From: Tychonema bourrellyi FEM_GT703
GTDB taxonomy: Bacteria > Cyanobacteriota > Cyanobacteriia > Cyanobacteriales > Microcoleaceae
Assembly (NCBI RefSeq): GCF_002412335.2
Contig: NZ_NXIB02000044.1
Coordinates: forward strand, 9,496 to 44,471
Direction: 5' to 3'
DNA length: 34,976 nt
The notes beneath the pieces are model-generated. The model saw only the letters and a list, made by a program, of their open reading frames with translations, was not told the DNA's origin and did not search any database. Shown piece after piece: positions 6,902-15,225 of this stretch. The stretch's first letter is position 1; every line of letters starts with the position of its first letter. Both the position numbers and the translations under genes were made by a program.

Positions 6902-7876
6902 TTAATTTGGCGACAAACCTTTGGAAGTCAACCATTGTCGATCGAACAAACGTGACTGATACCGAGCCCCACCATCGCAAAGCACCGTAACAATCGTATG
7001 TCCAGCCCCCATTTGCTTCGCCAAAGCCACAGCAGCACCGACATTAATCCCCACTGAACCCCCCATAAACAGCCCTTCTTTCCTCAACAACTGATAAACT
7101 ACTCGGACAGCTTCAGCATCATCAATTTGGATAGCATCATCTACCGGAGCATTTTCCATGTTTGCAGTGACGCGACTGGTGCCAATTCCCTCAGTAATCG
7201 AACTACCTTCTGTCTTAATTTCTCCTGTTTTGAAATAACTGTAAAGCCCACTACCCATCGGATCAGCCAAGACAGTTTTAATCTCAGGATTTTTTGATTT
7301 TAGAAACATCGCCACTCCAGCAAAAGTCCCACCTGTCCCTGTTGCGGCTACCCAAGCATCAACTTTACCGTCGGTTTGTTCCCAAATTTCTGGTCCAGTT
7401 GTCTCGTAGTGCGATCGGCGATTTGCTAAATTGTCAAACTGATTTGCCCACACAGCATTCTCCATTTCTGCGGCCAATCTTCCAGACAGTTTAACATAGT
7501 TATTTGGGTCTTTGTATGGTACAGCCGGAACAGTCCGAACTTCCGCACCCAAGGTTTTTAATGCGTCTATTTTTTCTTGAGATTGAGTGTCAGGAATTAC
7601 GATTAAACACTTGTAACCTTTGGCGTTGCAAATGTGGGCTAAACCGATGCCTGTATTGCCAGCAGTGCCTTCTACTACCGTTCCACCTGGTTTGAGCAAG
7701 CCCTTTTCTTCTGCGTCTTTGATGATGTATAAAGCAGCCCGATCTTTGACGGAACCGCCGGGATTTAGAAACTCTGCTTTCCCCAAGATTTCGCAGCCAG
7801 TTTCATCGCTAAAGCTGTTTAATCTAATTAGTGGTGTGTTGCCGATAGTGCCTATAAAACCGTTTTTGATGTCCAT
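6902..7876 (-). CDS. cysK: Cysteine synthase A homologue (PLP-dependent, OASS/CBS family)
   Basis: Fold type II PLP enzyme of the O-acetylserine sulfhydrylase family, which makes cysteine from O-acetylserine and sulfide. The start at 7876 gives 324 residues beginning MDIKNGFIGTIGNTPLIRL, the standard N-terminus; the reading frame stays open upstream through repeats and should not be used. Landmarks are NPGGSVKDRAAL with the PLP lysine, EGTAGNTGIGLAH (substrate loop and phosphate contact), ATGTGGTFAG (phosphate-binding loop), and GGSVGINVGAA near the C-terminus. Classical CysK has T-S-G-N-T-G where this protein has T-A-G-N-T-G, so it may belong to a separate cysteine-synthase-like branch. It lies 3' of, and in the same direction as, the peroxiredoxin gene, but a small element (7927-8060) separates them. 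Confidence 0.87.
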   Translation of the reverse strand: MDIKNGFIGTIGNTPLIRLNSFSDETGCEILGKAEFLNPGGSVKDRAALYIIKDAEEKGLLKPGGTVVEGTAGNTGIGLAHICNAKGYKCLIVIPDTQSQEKIDALKTLGAEVRTVPAVPYKDPNNYVKLSGRLAAEMENAVWANQFDNLANRRSHYETTGPEIWEQTDGKVDAWVAATGTGGTFAGVAMFLKSKNPEIKTVLADPMGSGLYSYFKTGEIKTEGSSITEGIGTSRVTANMENAPVDDAIQIDDAEAVRVVYQLLRKEGLFMGGSVGINVGAAVALAKQMGAGHTIVTVLCDGGARYQSRLFDRQWLTSKGLSPN

Positions 7877-7926
7877 ATTATTTAGGTGTTTTCCTTTTTT
7901 AGTAATTCTGAAAGTCCATTGATAAG

Positions 7927-8060
7927 TATAGCCTTTCTCAGAAAGATGAGGTATGATCGATAATTGGTAATAGGTAATTAGTAATTGGTAATGCCCGATG
8001 CCCAATGCCCCATGCCCCATGCCCGATTCCCATTACATCAGCTAACTGAGAAAGGCTATA
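7927..8060. mobile_element. MITE-like element, family C
   Basis: 134 bp bounded by perfect 15-bp inverted repeats TATAGCCTTTCTCAG (7927-7941) and CTGAGAAAGGCTATA (8046-8060). The interior holds a 7-bp-period array. It occupies the leader of the cysteine-synthase gene and ends eight bases from the peroxiredoxin stop codon. The TATAGC ends resemble those of family A. Confidence 0.75.
7961..8034. repeat. Phase-keeping heptamer array (TAATTGG to CCATGCC)
   Basis: Ten consecutive 7-bp units: TAATTGG, TAATAGG, TAATTAG, TAATTGG, TAATGCC, CGATGCC, CAATGCC, CCATGCC, CCATGCC, CGATTCC. The sequence type changes half-way through without losing the 7-bp register. Confidence 0.85.
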
Positions 8061-8067
8061 ATTTAAC

Positions 8068-8706
8068 CTATTTATTCGGCTGAGGAGTCATCCGCAAATA
8101 CGGCTTAATCGGTGTATAACCTTTAGGGAACTTCTCTGCTAACTCTTGCGGATCAGTAATTGAAGGTACAATTACGCAATCGTCGCCGTCTTTCCAATCT
8201 ACTGGAGTTGCAACGCTGTATTTGTCCGTAAGTTGCAGTGAATCAATTACCCGCAAAATTTCGTTGAAATTCCGTCCCGTGCTCGCCGGGTAAGTAATGC
8301 TCAAACGCAATTTCTTTTCGGGATCAATTACAAAAACAGTGCGGATTGTTAAGTTGTTTAACGAGTTGGGATGGATCATATCGTAAATGTCGGAGACTTT
8401 GCGATCGCCATCTGCTAAAATTGGATAGTTGAGGGTGACATTTTGAGTTTCCTCAATGTCCTTAATCCAACCCATGTGAGAATCCACATCATCGACGCTG
8501 AGGGCGATAGTTTTGACACCACGCTTTTCAAATTCAGACTTGAGACGGGCCACAGCACCTAGTTCTGTAGTGCATACTGGCGTATAATCCTTGGGATGGG
8601 AAAACAACACGACCCAGCTATCACCAGCCCAGTCGTAGAAATTGATTTCCCCTTTGGAGGAGGCTTGGGTAAAGTTGGGTACTGTATCGCCTAATCGTAG
8701 AGCCAT
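8068..8706 (-). CDS. 1-Cys peroxiredoxin (Prx6 type)
   Basis: Thiol peroxidase that reduces hydrogen peroxide and organic hydroperoxides. The 212-residue length, the peroxidatic Cys45 in HPKDYTPVCTTELG, and the long C-terminal domain (PVDWKDGDDCVIVPSI, then FPKGYTPIKPYLRMTPQP) are diagnostic of the Prx6 / 1-Cys group rather than 2-Cys AhpC. A second cysteine in GDDCVIV is usual in this group and is not the resolving cysteine of 2-Cys enzymes. No signal peptide, so cytosolic. It is read from its own leader and lies upstream of the cysteine-synthase homologue on the same strand, a sensible thiol-redox pairing, although a mobile element now lies between them. Confidence 0.95.
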   Translation of the reverse strand: MALRLGDTVPNFTQASSKGEINFYDWAGDSWVVLFSHPKDYTPVCTTELGAVARLKSEFEKRGVKTIALSVDDVDSHMGWIKDIEETQNVTLNYPILADGDRKVSDIYDMIHPNSLNNLTIRTVFVIDPEKKLRLSITYPASTGRNFNEILRVIDSLQLTDKYSVATPVDWKDGDDCVIVPSITDPQELAEKFPKGYTPIKPYLRMTPQPNK

Positions 8707-8874
8707 AACTGATTTCCTCTAATTTTATTTAACGGCTGTTCCTAATTATCTCACAATTACCCGGTTTATCGATCGAGCTTTAGATGATTTTATTTTTTTG
8801 GGGCGCGCGATCGGCAATTCGACTACTCTAATATTTTATATGCGGTCTGTTCCTACCCCGCTCGTAATGTTTCT

Positions 8875-9150
8875 ATGATTTACTTGCTGATTAAGACAAT
8901 ACAGCCTATTTTAGTTCCCCTGTGTTTGGTTTCCGCCTGGGGCTTAATGTTTCTGCTGTTTTCAAGTATTGGCGCTACTGTCACTGACTCCCTGCGCCGA
9001 GCCCAGCGGATGCACCAAATCCCTTGTGCTAATTGTGTATTTTTTAGTGGCGACTATCATCTCAAGTGTCCGGTTCAGCCTACAATAGCTTTGTCTGAAG
9101 ATGCGATCGACTGTCCTGATTATCGATCGAATTCCCGAACTTGGGGTTAA
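8875..9150 (+). CDS. Small conserved cyanobacterial membrane protein with four cysteines
   Basis: A 91-residue protein with one hydrophobic segment (about residues 9-34) followed by a hydrophilic tail containing C51-A-N-C54, C65 (HLKCPV) and C80 (AIDCPDY). The pattern CxxC...C...C could bind a metal or form disulfides. Similar proteins with the PCANC...YHLKC...DCPDY pattern recur in cyanobacteria, but I know of no function. It stands alone, divergent from the peroxiredoxin gene. Confidence 0.75.
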   Translation: MIYLLIKTIQPILVPLCLVSAWGLMFLLFSSIGATVTDSLRRAQRMHQIPCANCVFFSGDYHLKCPVQPTIALSEDAIDCPDYRSNSRTWG

Positions 9151-9646
9151 AAAATCCGGCAGTAGGAGAGAGGAGTAAAAAATGCTAAAATCTCTTTTCA
9201 CAACAACAGCACCCTAGCCATATGTACCGAGTGATTTCCTCTTTTTTCAACTTCGATGTGGAGTTGCAATAAATTCGCAGATTCATTTGCATTGCTCCCC
9301 TCTAATGAGTTGAGGAAATATCAGTTGTGTTGGCGGATGCTGCTGTTGGTTTTTGATGGGACAGATTTGAGATTAAACAGCGTTTTTACTCCTTTATTCA
9401 ATTTTGAACTTCGCTGTGGCATCTGTCGTCGGAGAAGCTTTTGTTTGGCTTCATATGATTAATGTAGCACCTTCTTTTTGAAGTGCAACTGCCTGCAACT
9501 AAACTTTACAAATCAAGCAAGTTCGGCAACGGATTATGTAACGGATGTAACGGATTAATTATCGAAAGCATGGAGCTTTTGGGGATCTCGTTAAAATAGT
9601 AGAGTTTGGCTGTGCTAGCTGCTGGGGAAAGAGGCATAATATTTTT
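9151..9646. other. Gap without a convincing gene
   Basis: 496 bp of mixed composition. A 68-codon open frame at 9256-9462 has no recognisable family features. No structured RNA or clear repeat was seen. The leader of the downstream ChaN-like gene must lie at its right end. Confidence 0.5.
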
Positions 9647-10522
9647 ATGAAAAAAACCAAACTTATCAAACTGTGCGCCTTATCGCTCAGTATTTTTCTA
9701 TTGTGTAGCAGTCCAGCTAAAGCCCAACCTACTGCCAACCCTCAGCCAGCACAGACTTACACTAACCAAGAGATTCTGCAACAGTTACTAAAGGCAAGAA
9801 TCGTTTATCTGGGAGAAACCCATGATAGCATTGAAGACCATCAAGCTCAACTGGCGATTATCCAGGAAATGCAGCGGCAAAATCGGAAAATTGCGATCGC
9901 CCTAGAAATGTTTCAGCGCCCTTTTCAAAGCGTACTAGACCAATATTTAGCAGGTAAACTCACAGAAGAGCAATTGATTGAGCAAACAGAATACAATCAG
10001 AGATGGCGCTTTCCCTGGGAATATTATGCACCGATTGTGCGATTTGCGAAAGAAAATCAACTGCGAATTATAGCCTTAAATACACCAACGGAAGTTACCA
10101 GAAAAGTTGCCATGCAAGGTTTAGAAAGCCTCACAACAGAGGAAAGAAAGCACATTCCACCAGTATCAGAAATCCGCACCGACAATGCCGAATATCGCCA
10201 AATGTTACTAGAGGTTTATCAGCAACATCAAAAGGCAGCACAGGGAAATAGTACGGCGTTTCAAAGATTTTTGCAAGCTCAAGTTTTGTGGGATGAAACG
10301 ATGGCTGAAAAAATAGCCCAATTTGTGAAAGCTAATCCCGATTATCAAGTTGTAGTGTTAGCGGGACAAGGGCATATTGTTTATGGTTATGGGATTCCTA
10401 GCCGTGTGGAAAGGCGTTTGGGGGTTGGGAAGGTCAAAATGCGATCGGTCTTATTTAATTTTCCTACAGATAGTCCTTCATCGGCGGACAAACCCATTGC
10501 TGATTATGTTTGGCGACATTAA
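9647..10522 (+). CDS. ChaN family protein (haem-binding lipoprotein-like, DUF399)
   Basis: The 291-residue protein opens with an export signal (MKKTKLIKLCALSLSIFLLCSSPAKA, probable cleavage before Q27) and continues with the family signature ARIVYLGETHDSIEDHQAQL and ALEMFQRPFQ. A late VLAGQGHIVYGYGIPSRVERRL block is also typical, with the conserved His in GQGH. Characterised ChaN from Campylobacter binds haem and is linked to iron uptake; many homologues have unknown roles, and there are no iron-uptake genes next to this one. The cysteine in FLLC does not make a good lipobox, so a secreted soluble or weakly anchored protein is more likely. Confidence 0.87.
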   Translation: MKKTKLIKLCALSLSIFLLCSSPAKAQPTANPQPAQTYTNQEILQQLLKARIVYLGETHDSIEDHQAQLAIIQEMQRQNRKIAIALEMFQRPFQSVLDQYLAGKLTEEQLIEQTEYNQRWRFPWEYYAPIVRFAKENQLRIIALNTPTEVTRKVAMQGLESLTTEERKHIPPVSEIRTDNAEYRQMLLEVYQQHQKAAQGNSTAFQRFLQAQVLWDETMAEKIAQFVKANPDYQVVVLAGQGHIVYGYGIPSRVERRLGVGKVKMRSVLFNFPTDSPSSADKPIADYVWRH

Positions 10523-10641
10523 AAGGAAGAACGAAGAAGCAATTCCCCTATATCTTAAGGAAGAAGACAGCGATCGCTTGACTCTGCTATACTCATCCTT
10601 TAAAATGTCAATATTACTTTGCTCAACTATCAAGAAATACC

Positions 10642-11223
10642 GTGAACAATACACCAAAAATTCTCGCCTTTGCCGGAAGTACGCGCACAGCATCATATAA
10701 CAAAATGCTGGTAAAAATAGCTGCGGCTGGGGCTAGAAATGCCGGGGCTGAAGTCACGTATATAGATCTACGAGATTTCGCAATGCCCCTATTTGATGAA
10801 GACTTAGAAGCAGCAGAAGGAATGCCCGAAAATGTTCGGAAGTTCAAAGAATTGATGATCGCCCATCAGGGACTTTTGATCGCTTCCCCAGAATACAACA
10901 GTTCAATTACCCCAGTGCTCAAAAATGCGATCGATTGGGCATCTCGCCCGCTACCAGGGGAAGCAGGGCTAGCAGCTTTCAACAATAAAGTAGCAGCAAT
11001 TATGAGCGCTTCTCCCGGAGGTTTAGGAGGTATGCGGGGATTAGTGCATTTGCGGTCTATTTTGGGAAATATTAACGTGATGGTTATTCCCGATCAAAAA
11101 GCAATTTCTCAAGCTTTTCAGGCATTTAATCCTGACGGTACGCTGCAAGATGTCAAGCAACAGGAAGCAGTACAACATCTTGGTGCTAAACTTGCTGGAA
11201 TATTGGCAAAACTCAGCGCGTAA
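10642..11223 (+). CDS. NAD(P)H-dependent FMN reductase-like flavoprotein
   Basis: Flavodoxin-like fold protein of 193 residues starting at GTG 10642. The FMN phosphate-binding loop is AGSTRTASYNKML near the N-terminus, and the second flavin-contact block is SPEYNSSITPVLKNAIDWASR, both diagnostic of the NADPH-dependent FMN reductase family (azoreductase / ChrR-like quinone reductases). MSASPGGLGGMRG is also conserved. The likely role is two-electron reduction of quinones, azo compounds or metals, or general redox defence; the substrate is unknown. It follows the ChaN-like gene by about 120 bp on the same strand and is followed by a repeat-rich gap. Confidence 0.9.
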   Translation: MNNTPKILAFAGSTRTASYNKMLVKIAAAGARNAGAEVTYIDLRDFAMPLFDEDLEAAEGMPENVRKFKELMIAHQGLLIASPEYNSSITPVLKNAIDWASRPLPGEAGLAAFNNKVAAIMSASPGGLGGMRGLVHLRSILGNINVMVIPDQKAISQAFQAFNPDGTLQDVKQQEAVQHLGAKLAGILAKLSA

Positions 11224-11240
11224 GGCAACATTTAGTAGCT

Positions 11241-11516
11241 GTAGCTGTAGGTTGGGTAGAGCGATAGCGAAACCCAACATCGAATTAATGAGAAATTAGG
11301 AGACGGCAGTGCCCATTGGTGTCAACTTAACGTCAAACCCTGACAGAGACTGTTGTTTGACGATTAGTAGCTGTAGGTTGGGTAGAGCGATAGCGAAACC
11401 CAACATTGATTAATTCGATGTTACATTTCCCTGTAGGTTGGGTTCAGGAACCGTGATGGCGAAACCCAACACTCATTAATTCGATGTTGGGTTTCGTTCC
11501 TCAACCCAACCTACAC
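11241..11516. repeat. Cluster of GTAGGTTGGGT...CGAAACCCAAC palindromic repeats
   Basis: Three units with the pattern GTAGGTTGGG ... CGAAACCCAAC at about 11247-11280, 11373-11405 and 11432-11471, followed by an inverted unit at 11484-11516. Each can form a hairpin. A solo arm of the family B element (11303-11366) lies between the first two. The whole gap is non-coding. Confidence 0.85.
11303..11366. mobile_element. Solo left arm of MITE-like family B
   Basis: Matches the first 65 or so bases of the element at 6630-6846 (GGTGTCAACTTAACGTCAAA, then AGAGACTGTTGTTTGAC) with few differences, then stops. There is no right arm, so it is a truncated copy. Confidence 0.75.
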
Positions 11517-11538
11517 TATCTTCTGCTATCAATCCCCA

Positions 11539-12375
11539 TTAATTACCCAATTTTTTCTGCTTCCAAGCCTCTACAAAAGGCAAAAACACCGACACCAACT
11601 CCTGCCGATTCATCACCAAAGTCGGATAAGAAATTCTCGCATAATTTTTCCCCACTTCCAAGGGGAAAATCGCCTGGGAATCCAGCGGTAGCCAAACCGC
11701 ACCCGCAGCTTTCACAATTACCCAACTTCCGGCAATATCCCAAATTTTCGGAGTCGCTTCCACGCCTCCCATAGACACACCAGAAGCCACAGTCAAAAAG
11801 TTATAGCTAGCCATACCCAACATCCGAATTTTACTCGGAAGATGAGGCCCAATGCCCACACTTCGCGAACACAAATTAAAAATATGATTTCCACTCATTT
11901 TATCAGCAGTTGGGCGAATCAGCTTTCCATTTAAAAATGCACCTTGTGGAATATCTGTCAATACATTTTTTTCTAAAAAATCTCCCGCAAAAAAGCCATG
12001 AAAAGTTTGATTCAACGGTGGCAAATGCACGCAGCCAAAAACCGGAGTTCCGCGATACAATAAACCCAAAGAAATACCCCAAATCGGAATGCCCCTGGCA
12101 AAATTAGTGGTAGCATCCAGAGGATCGACAACCCAACACCATTCAGTATCGGGGAAAACGTGTTCTCCTTCCTCGCTCAAAATCCCGTGACTGGGAAAAG
12201 TAGATGCGATCGCACTTCTAATTGTAGCATCTGCCCAATTGTCAGATTGCGTAACCAAAGTGCCGTCATCCTTCTCATTCGCTTGTGCAGAACCGAAATC
12301 TTTCAAAAACTGCTGTCCAACTGTCTTGACAGTAGTCTGAGAAAAACTTAAAATAGAATCCCAAAAATCTTTCAT
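11539..12375 (-). CDS. Inositol monophosphatase family protein
   Basis: Mg2+-dependent phosphatase of the IMPase/FBPase/CysQ superfamily, 278 residues. Metal-site motifs are present: Glu68/69 in GILSEEG, D84-P-L-D87 in WVVDPLDATTNF, and the late KIWDIAGSWVIVKAAGA block containing the third acidic residue. The canonical GTTNF is ATTNF here, a conservative change next to the active site. The substrate could be myo-inositol phosphate, another sugar phosphate or histidinol phosphate; the sequence does not decide. The start at 12375 lies four bases from a 7-bp-unit array, so the usual ribosome-binding region consists of repeat. It follows the PucC-type transporter on the same strand, separated by that array. 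Confidence 0.9.
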   Translation of the reverse strand: MKDFWDSILSFSQTTVKTVGQQFLKDFGSAQANEKDDGTLVTQSDNWADATIRSAIASTFPSHGILSEEGEHVFPDTEWCWVVDPLDATTNFARGIPIWGISLGLLYRGTPVFGCVHLPPLNQTFHGFFAGDFLEKNVLTDIPQGAFLNGKLIRPTADKMSGNHIFNLCSRSVGIGPHLPSKIRMLGMASYNFLTVASGVSMGGVEATPKIWDIAGSWVIVKAAGAVWLPLDSQAIFPLEVGKNYARISYPTLVMNRQELVSVFLPFVEAWKQKKLGN

Positions 12376-12378
12376 TAC

Positions 12379-12525
12379 TTATTGGTTATTGGTTGTTAGT
12401 TATTGGTTATTAGTTATTGGTTATTAGTTATTGGTTGTTAGTTATTCGTTATTTCAATAACTGACAACTAATAACAGTCAACAGTCAACAGTCAACAGTC
12501 AACAGTCAACCGTCAACCGTCAACT
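12379..12525. repeat. Two adjoining heptamer arrays (TTATTGG and CAGTCAA)
   Basis: Eleven or so units of TTATTGG/TTATTAG/TTGTTAG at 12379-12455, then a short stretch, then about seven units of CAGTCAA/CCGTCAA at 12475-12525. They separate the IMPase start from the transporter stop. Both have a strict 7-bp period. Confidence 0.9.
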
Positions 12526-12534
12526 GCCAAAATA

Positions 12535-13968
12535 TCAGTCTAGTTCATTTTCCAGGATAGTGGCGATCGCACTTTTAGCATTATCCTGAAACTCCCGAAC
12601 ATCCACCCTACCCAACAGCCAAACAGCCACCACCATACCCACCGCAGGCACCGCAAAAACCAACCCGTAAGCCAACATCGGCACACCAAACAAACTCCTG
12701 CCCAAATCCAAAATAGCACCACCGCTAACCGTCGCAATACCTCGCGCCATCGCCTGCGACAAGCCCCAAGCCCCAATAAAAGTCCCCGCAGTTTCCGCCG
12801 CAGTCAAATCCAACATCAAACTCAGCGCCCCCGTCGTGGTAATTCCCGAAGCTAGTCCAAACAAAAATAAAGCCGACTTAAACAAAATTGGATTTCCAGT
12901 AAATCCCGATGCAATAATTAAACCAAAACAAACCGCCACCGACAAACAGCCCAACCTAATCGTATTTTGCTTACCAATTCGCGGCACAATTAAAAAACCA
13001 GTGGCGCTCAAACCAACAAGCACACCAGTACCGTAAATAGCATTCAACCGCGTAGTTTCCGAAATCGGCATCTTAAAAATTTCCCCGCCGTAAGGTTCCA
13101 AAACCGCATCCTGCATAAACAAACAAATAGTCATAATCAATAGGAAAGTAAAAAATAAACCTGTTTGGCGGCTAGCAGTCAAAATCCGCAGAGCACTTCC
13201 CAGAGTAATTTTATCTTCGCGATTAACTGCGGTCGATCGCACCCCGTAGCGCGAATACTTTTTCTCAACCCCAAAAGTAGAAACCCCCACCAACAGCAAA
13301 ACCACAGCCGGAACTTTTACAAACAAACCATTAATCGAAACCTGTAAAACTTCCAGTGGTACATCCCCATCAATTTGTTTAAGTAAACCGCTGCTGACAA
13401 TTGCGCCTATAATAATGCCAACCATCAACATCGACCACACAACACCAATCAACTTCGATCGGTCTTCCTCATCCGAAACATCCACCAACAAAGCAGCAAA
13501 AGGAGTCGAACTCGAACAAATAGCAATACCATAAAGCGCAAAAATTAAACCCAACAAACCCACCCAACCATAGGTAGGAGTCGTCCATCCCACAGCCTCC
13601 AAACTGTCGCCCAAGCGCCACATCACCTGCACCGCCAAAAAAGCCGAAATCACAAACAAAACCCCGCCCAGCCACACATAACCCGTGCGGTGATGCCCAA
13701 ACAAAGGCTTAGCATCGGACATTTGCCCGAACCACACCCTAGCTGGGGCGACAAACTGGTGCATCGCCAGAGTACCCGCCACCACAGTAGCCGGAATCGC
13801 CAACTCCTTAATCATCACCCGATTGAGCACCCCCAGGGTCAAAATCGACATCATACCTAATCCCATCTGAAACAAGCCCAGGCGGAACATCGTCAGCAGG
13901 TTAACCCTCTTGATAGCAGGAGTGGCGGAATCTGTTAATCTCGAATCTGATAAATCGTCGATCGACAT
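12535..13968 (-). CDS. PucC-type (BCD family) MFS transporter
   Basis: A 477-residue polytopic protein with about 12 hydrophobic segments. The N-terminal MFRLGLFQMGLGMMSILTLG and VAPARVWFGQMSDAKPLFGHHRTGY blocks are characteristic of the bacteriochlorophyll delivery / PucC-LhaA family. In purple bacteria these proteins help assemble light-harvesting complexes, possibly by handling (bacterio)chlorophyll; cyanobacterial members are presumed to act in pigment or photosystem assembly in the inner or thylakoid membrane, but the cargo is not proven. The gene looks intact and ordinary. It is divergent from the aldo/keto reductase gene, and a 7-bp-unit array lies between it and the downstream IMPase-family gene. 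Confidence 0.87.
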   Translation of the reverse strand: MSIDDLSDSRLTDSATPAIKRVNLLTMFRLGLFQMGLGMMSILTLGVLNRVMIKELAIPATVVAGTLAMHQFVAPARVWFGQMSDAKPLFGHHRTGYVWLGGVLFVISAFLAVQVMWRLGDSLEAVGWTTPTYGWVGLLGLIFALYGIAICSSSTPFAALLVDVSDEEDRSKLIGVVWSMLMVGIIIGAIVSSGLLKQIDGDVPLEVLQVSINGLFVKVPAVVLLLVGVSTFGVEKKYSRYGVRSTAVNREDKITLGSALRILTASRQTGLFFTFLLIMTICLFMQDAVLEPYGGEIFKMPISETTRLNAIYGTGVLVGLSATGFLIVPRIGKQNTIRLGCLSVAVCFGLIIASGFTGNPILFKSALFLFGLASGITTTGALSLMLDLTAAETAGTFIGAWGLSQAMARGIATVSGGAILDLGRSLFGVPMLAYGLVFAVPAVGMVVAVWLLGRVDVREFQDNAKSAIATILENELD

Positions 13969-14086
13969 AATTGTTCAAATAAACACAACTTTCCATTTAT
14001 AGTAACTGAGATACCGCAACCCACCTGCATTCTTTCCCCAGTCAGCACCTCAAAAGCAATTATCTGTAACAATAAAGAAAAGAATT

Positions 14087-15046
14087 ATGGATTTAGCAAC
14101 CGTGACAACCATTACTTTGGGAAAAAATGGCCCAGCCGTCATACCCCTGTGCGTCGGAACTTGGGCTTGGGGAGATAAGCTATTTTGGAATTACGGCAGC
14201 AACTATGGCGCCGCCGAAGTAGAAACAGCATTCAAAACATCCCTAGACAGCGGCGTCAACTTCTTCGACACAGCCGAAGTCTATGGTAACGGCTTATCAG
14301 AAGAATTGCTGGGACAGTTTATCAAAAAAACCAGCCAACCTGTCCAAATAGCTACCAAATTCGGCCCCGTACCTTGGCGCATCACCGGAAAATCCGTTAC
14401 CGAAGCCTTGAATGCCAGCTTAAAACGCTTGCAAGTAGAACAAATAGCCCTGTACCAAGTACATTGGCCATTCAGTTTTTTGCTAAGTCAAGAAACTCTG
14501 ATGAATGCCTTAGCAGATGCAGTCAAACAAGGCAAAATAGAAGCAGTAGGAGTCAGTAACTATTCAGAAGAACAGATGCGCGAAGCCCACAAAATATTAG
14601 CAGCCAGAGGCGTTCCTCTAGCAACAAATCAAGTCCGTTACTCATTGCTATCGCGACAAGTAGAAAAACAAGGGATTGTCAGTGCAGCCCGCGAATTAGG
14701 AGTGACAATTTTAGCCTACAGCCCCTTAGCCCAAGGATTGCTGACAGGTAAATATACCGCCCAAGAACAACCAGCCGGAGCTCGTAAATTTGATGCCCGC
14801 TTCAGCAAAACAGGCATCGAAAAAATCGAATTAGTCATGTCTACTTTGCGGAAAATGGGCAAAAAGCGCGATCGAACTCCCGCCCAAGTTGCCCTCAACT
14901 GGCTAATCGCTCAAAACGGAGTAATCCCAATTCCCGGCGCAAAAACCGCAAAACAAGCCCAAGAAAACGCAGGCGCATTAGGTTGGACTTTGAGTCAAGA
15001 TGAAGTCAACCAACTAGAACTAATGACTCGTCCTTGGCTAGAATAA
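14087..15046 (+). CDS. Aldo/keto reductase
   Basis: NADPH-dependent (alpha/beta)8-barrel oxidoreductase of 319 residues. The full catalytic tetrad is visible: D61 and Y66 (NFFDTAEVYGNG), K91 (IATKFGP) and H126 (YQVHWP). The C-terminal coenzyme-binding segment IPIPGAKTAKQAQENAGALGW is also typical. The sequence resembles the plant and cyanobacterial pyridoxal reductase / YajO-like groups, but the substrate is not determined. It starts 118 bp from the divergent transporter gene and is followed by a hairpin repeat at 15076-15142. Confidence 0.92.
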   Translation: MDLATVTTITLGKNGPAVIPLCVGTWAWGDKLFWNYGSNYGAAEVETAFKTSLDSGVNFFDTAEVYGNGLSEELLGQFIKKTSQPVQIATKFGPVPWRITGKSVTEALNASLKRLQVEQIALYQVHWPFSFLLSQETLMNALADAVKQGKIEAVGVSNYSEEQMREAHKILAARGVPLATNQVRYSLLSRQVEKQGIVSAARELGVTILAYSPLAQGLLTGKYTAQEQPAGARKFDARFSKTGIEKIELVMSTLRKMGKKRDRTPAQVALNWLIAQNGVIPIPGAKTAKQAQENAGALGWTLSQDEVNQLELMTRPWLE

Positions 15047-15075
15047 ATCTCAGTCCTGGACGCACTCCAACGCCT

Positions 15076-15142
15076 AGAAACCGGGTTTTTTACTGAATTT
15101 GCGGACTACAACTAAGTATTTTCGTCCATCAACCCGGTTTCT
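15076..15142. repeat. AGAAACCGGGTT inverted repeat downstream of the aldo/keto reductase gene
   Basis: Perfect 12-bp arms AGAAACCGGGTT (15076-15087) and AACCCGGTTTCT (15131-15142) enclose 43 bp. This is a common dispersed repeat in cyanobacteria. The left arm runs into a T stretch, so it may add terminator function. Confidence 0.7.
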
Positions 15143-15225
15143 GAACTCCCATGCGTAATTCCTAATTGACATTTATTCTGATTCATGCTAATTTTGGCTT
15201 AATTAATTTATACATCTTACCAGCC

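Noticed and set aside
7876-8020. Extended N-terminus of the cysteine synthase homologue to 8020
   Set aside because: The additional residues are encoded by the heptamer array and the family C element; the conserved protein starts at 7876.
9256-9462. 68-codon open frame
   Set aside because: No family motif, no ribosome-binding site and no conserved context; likely chance.
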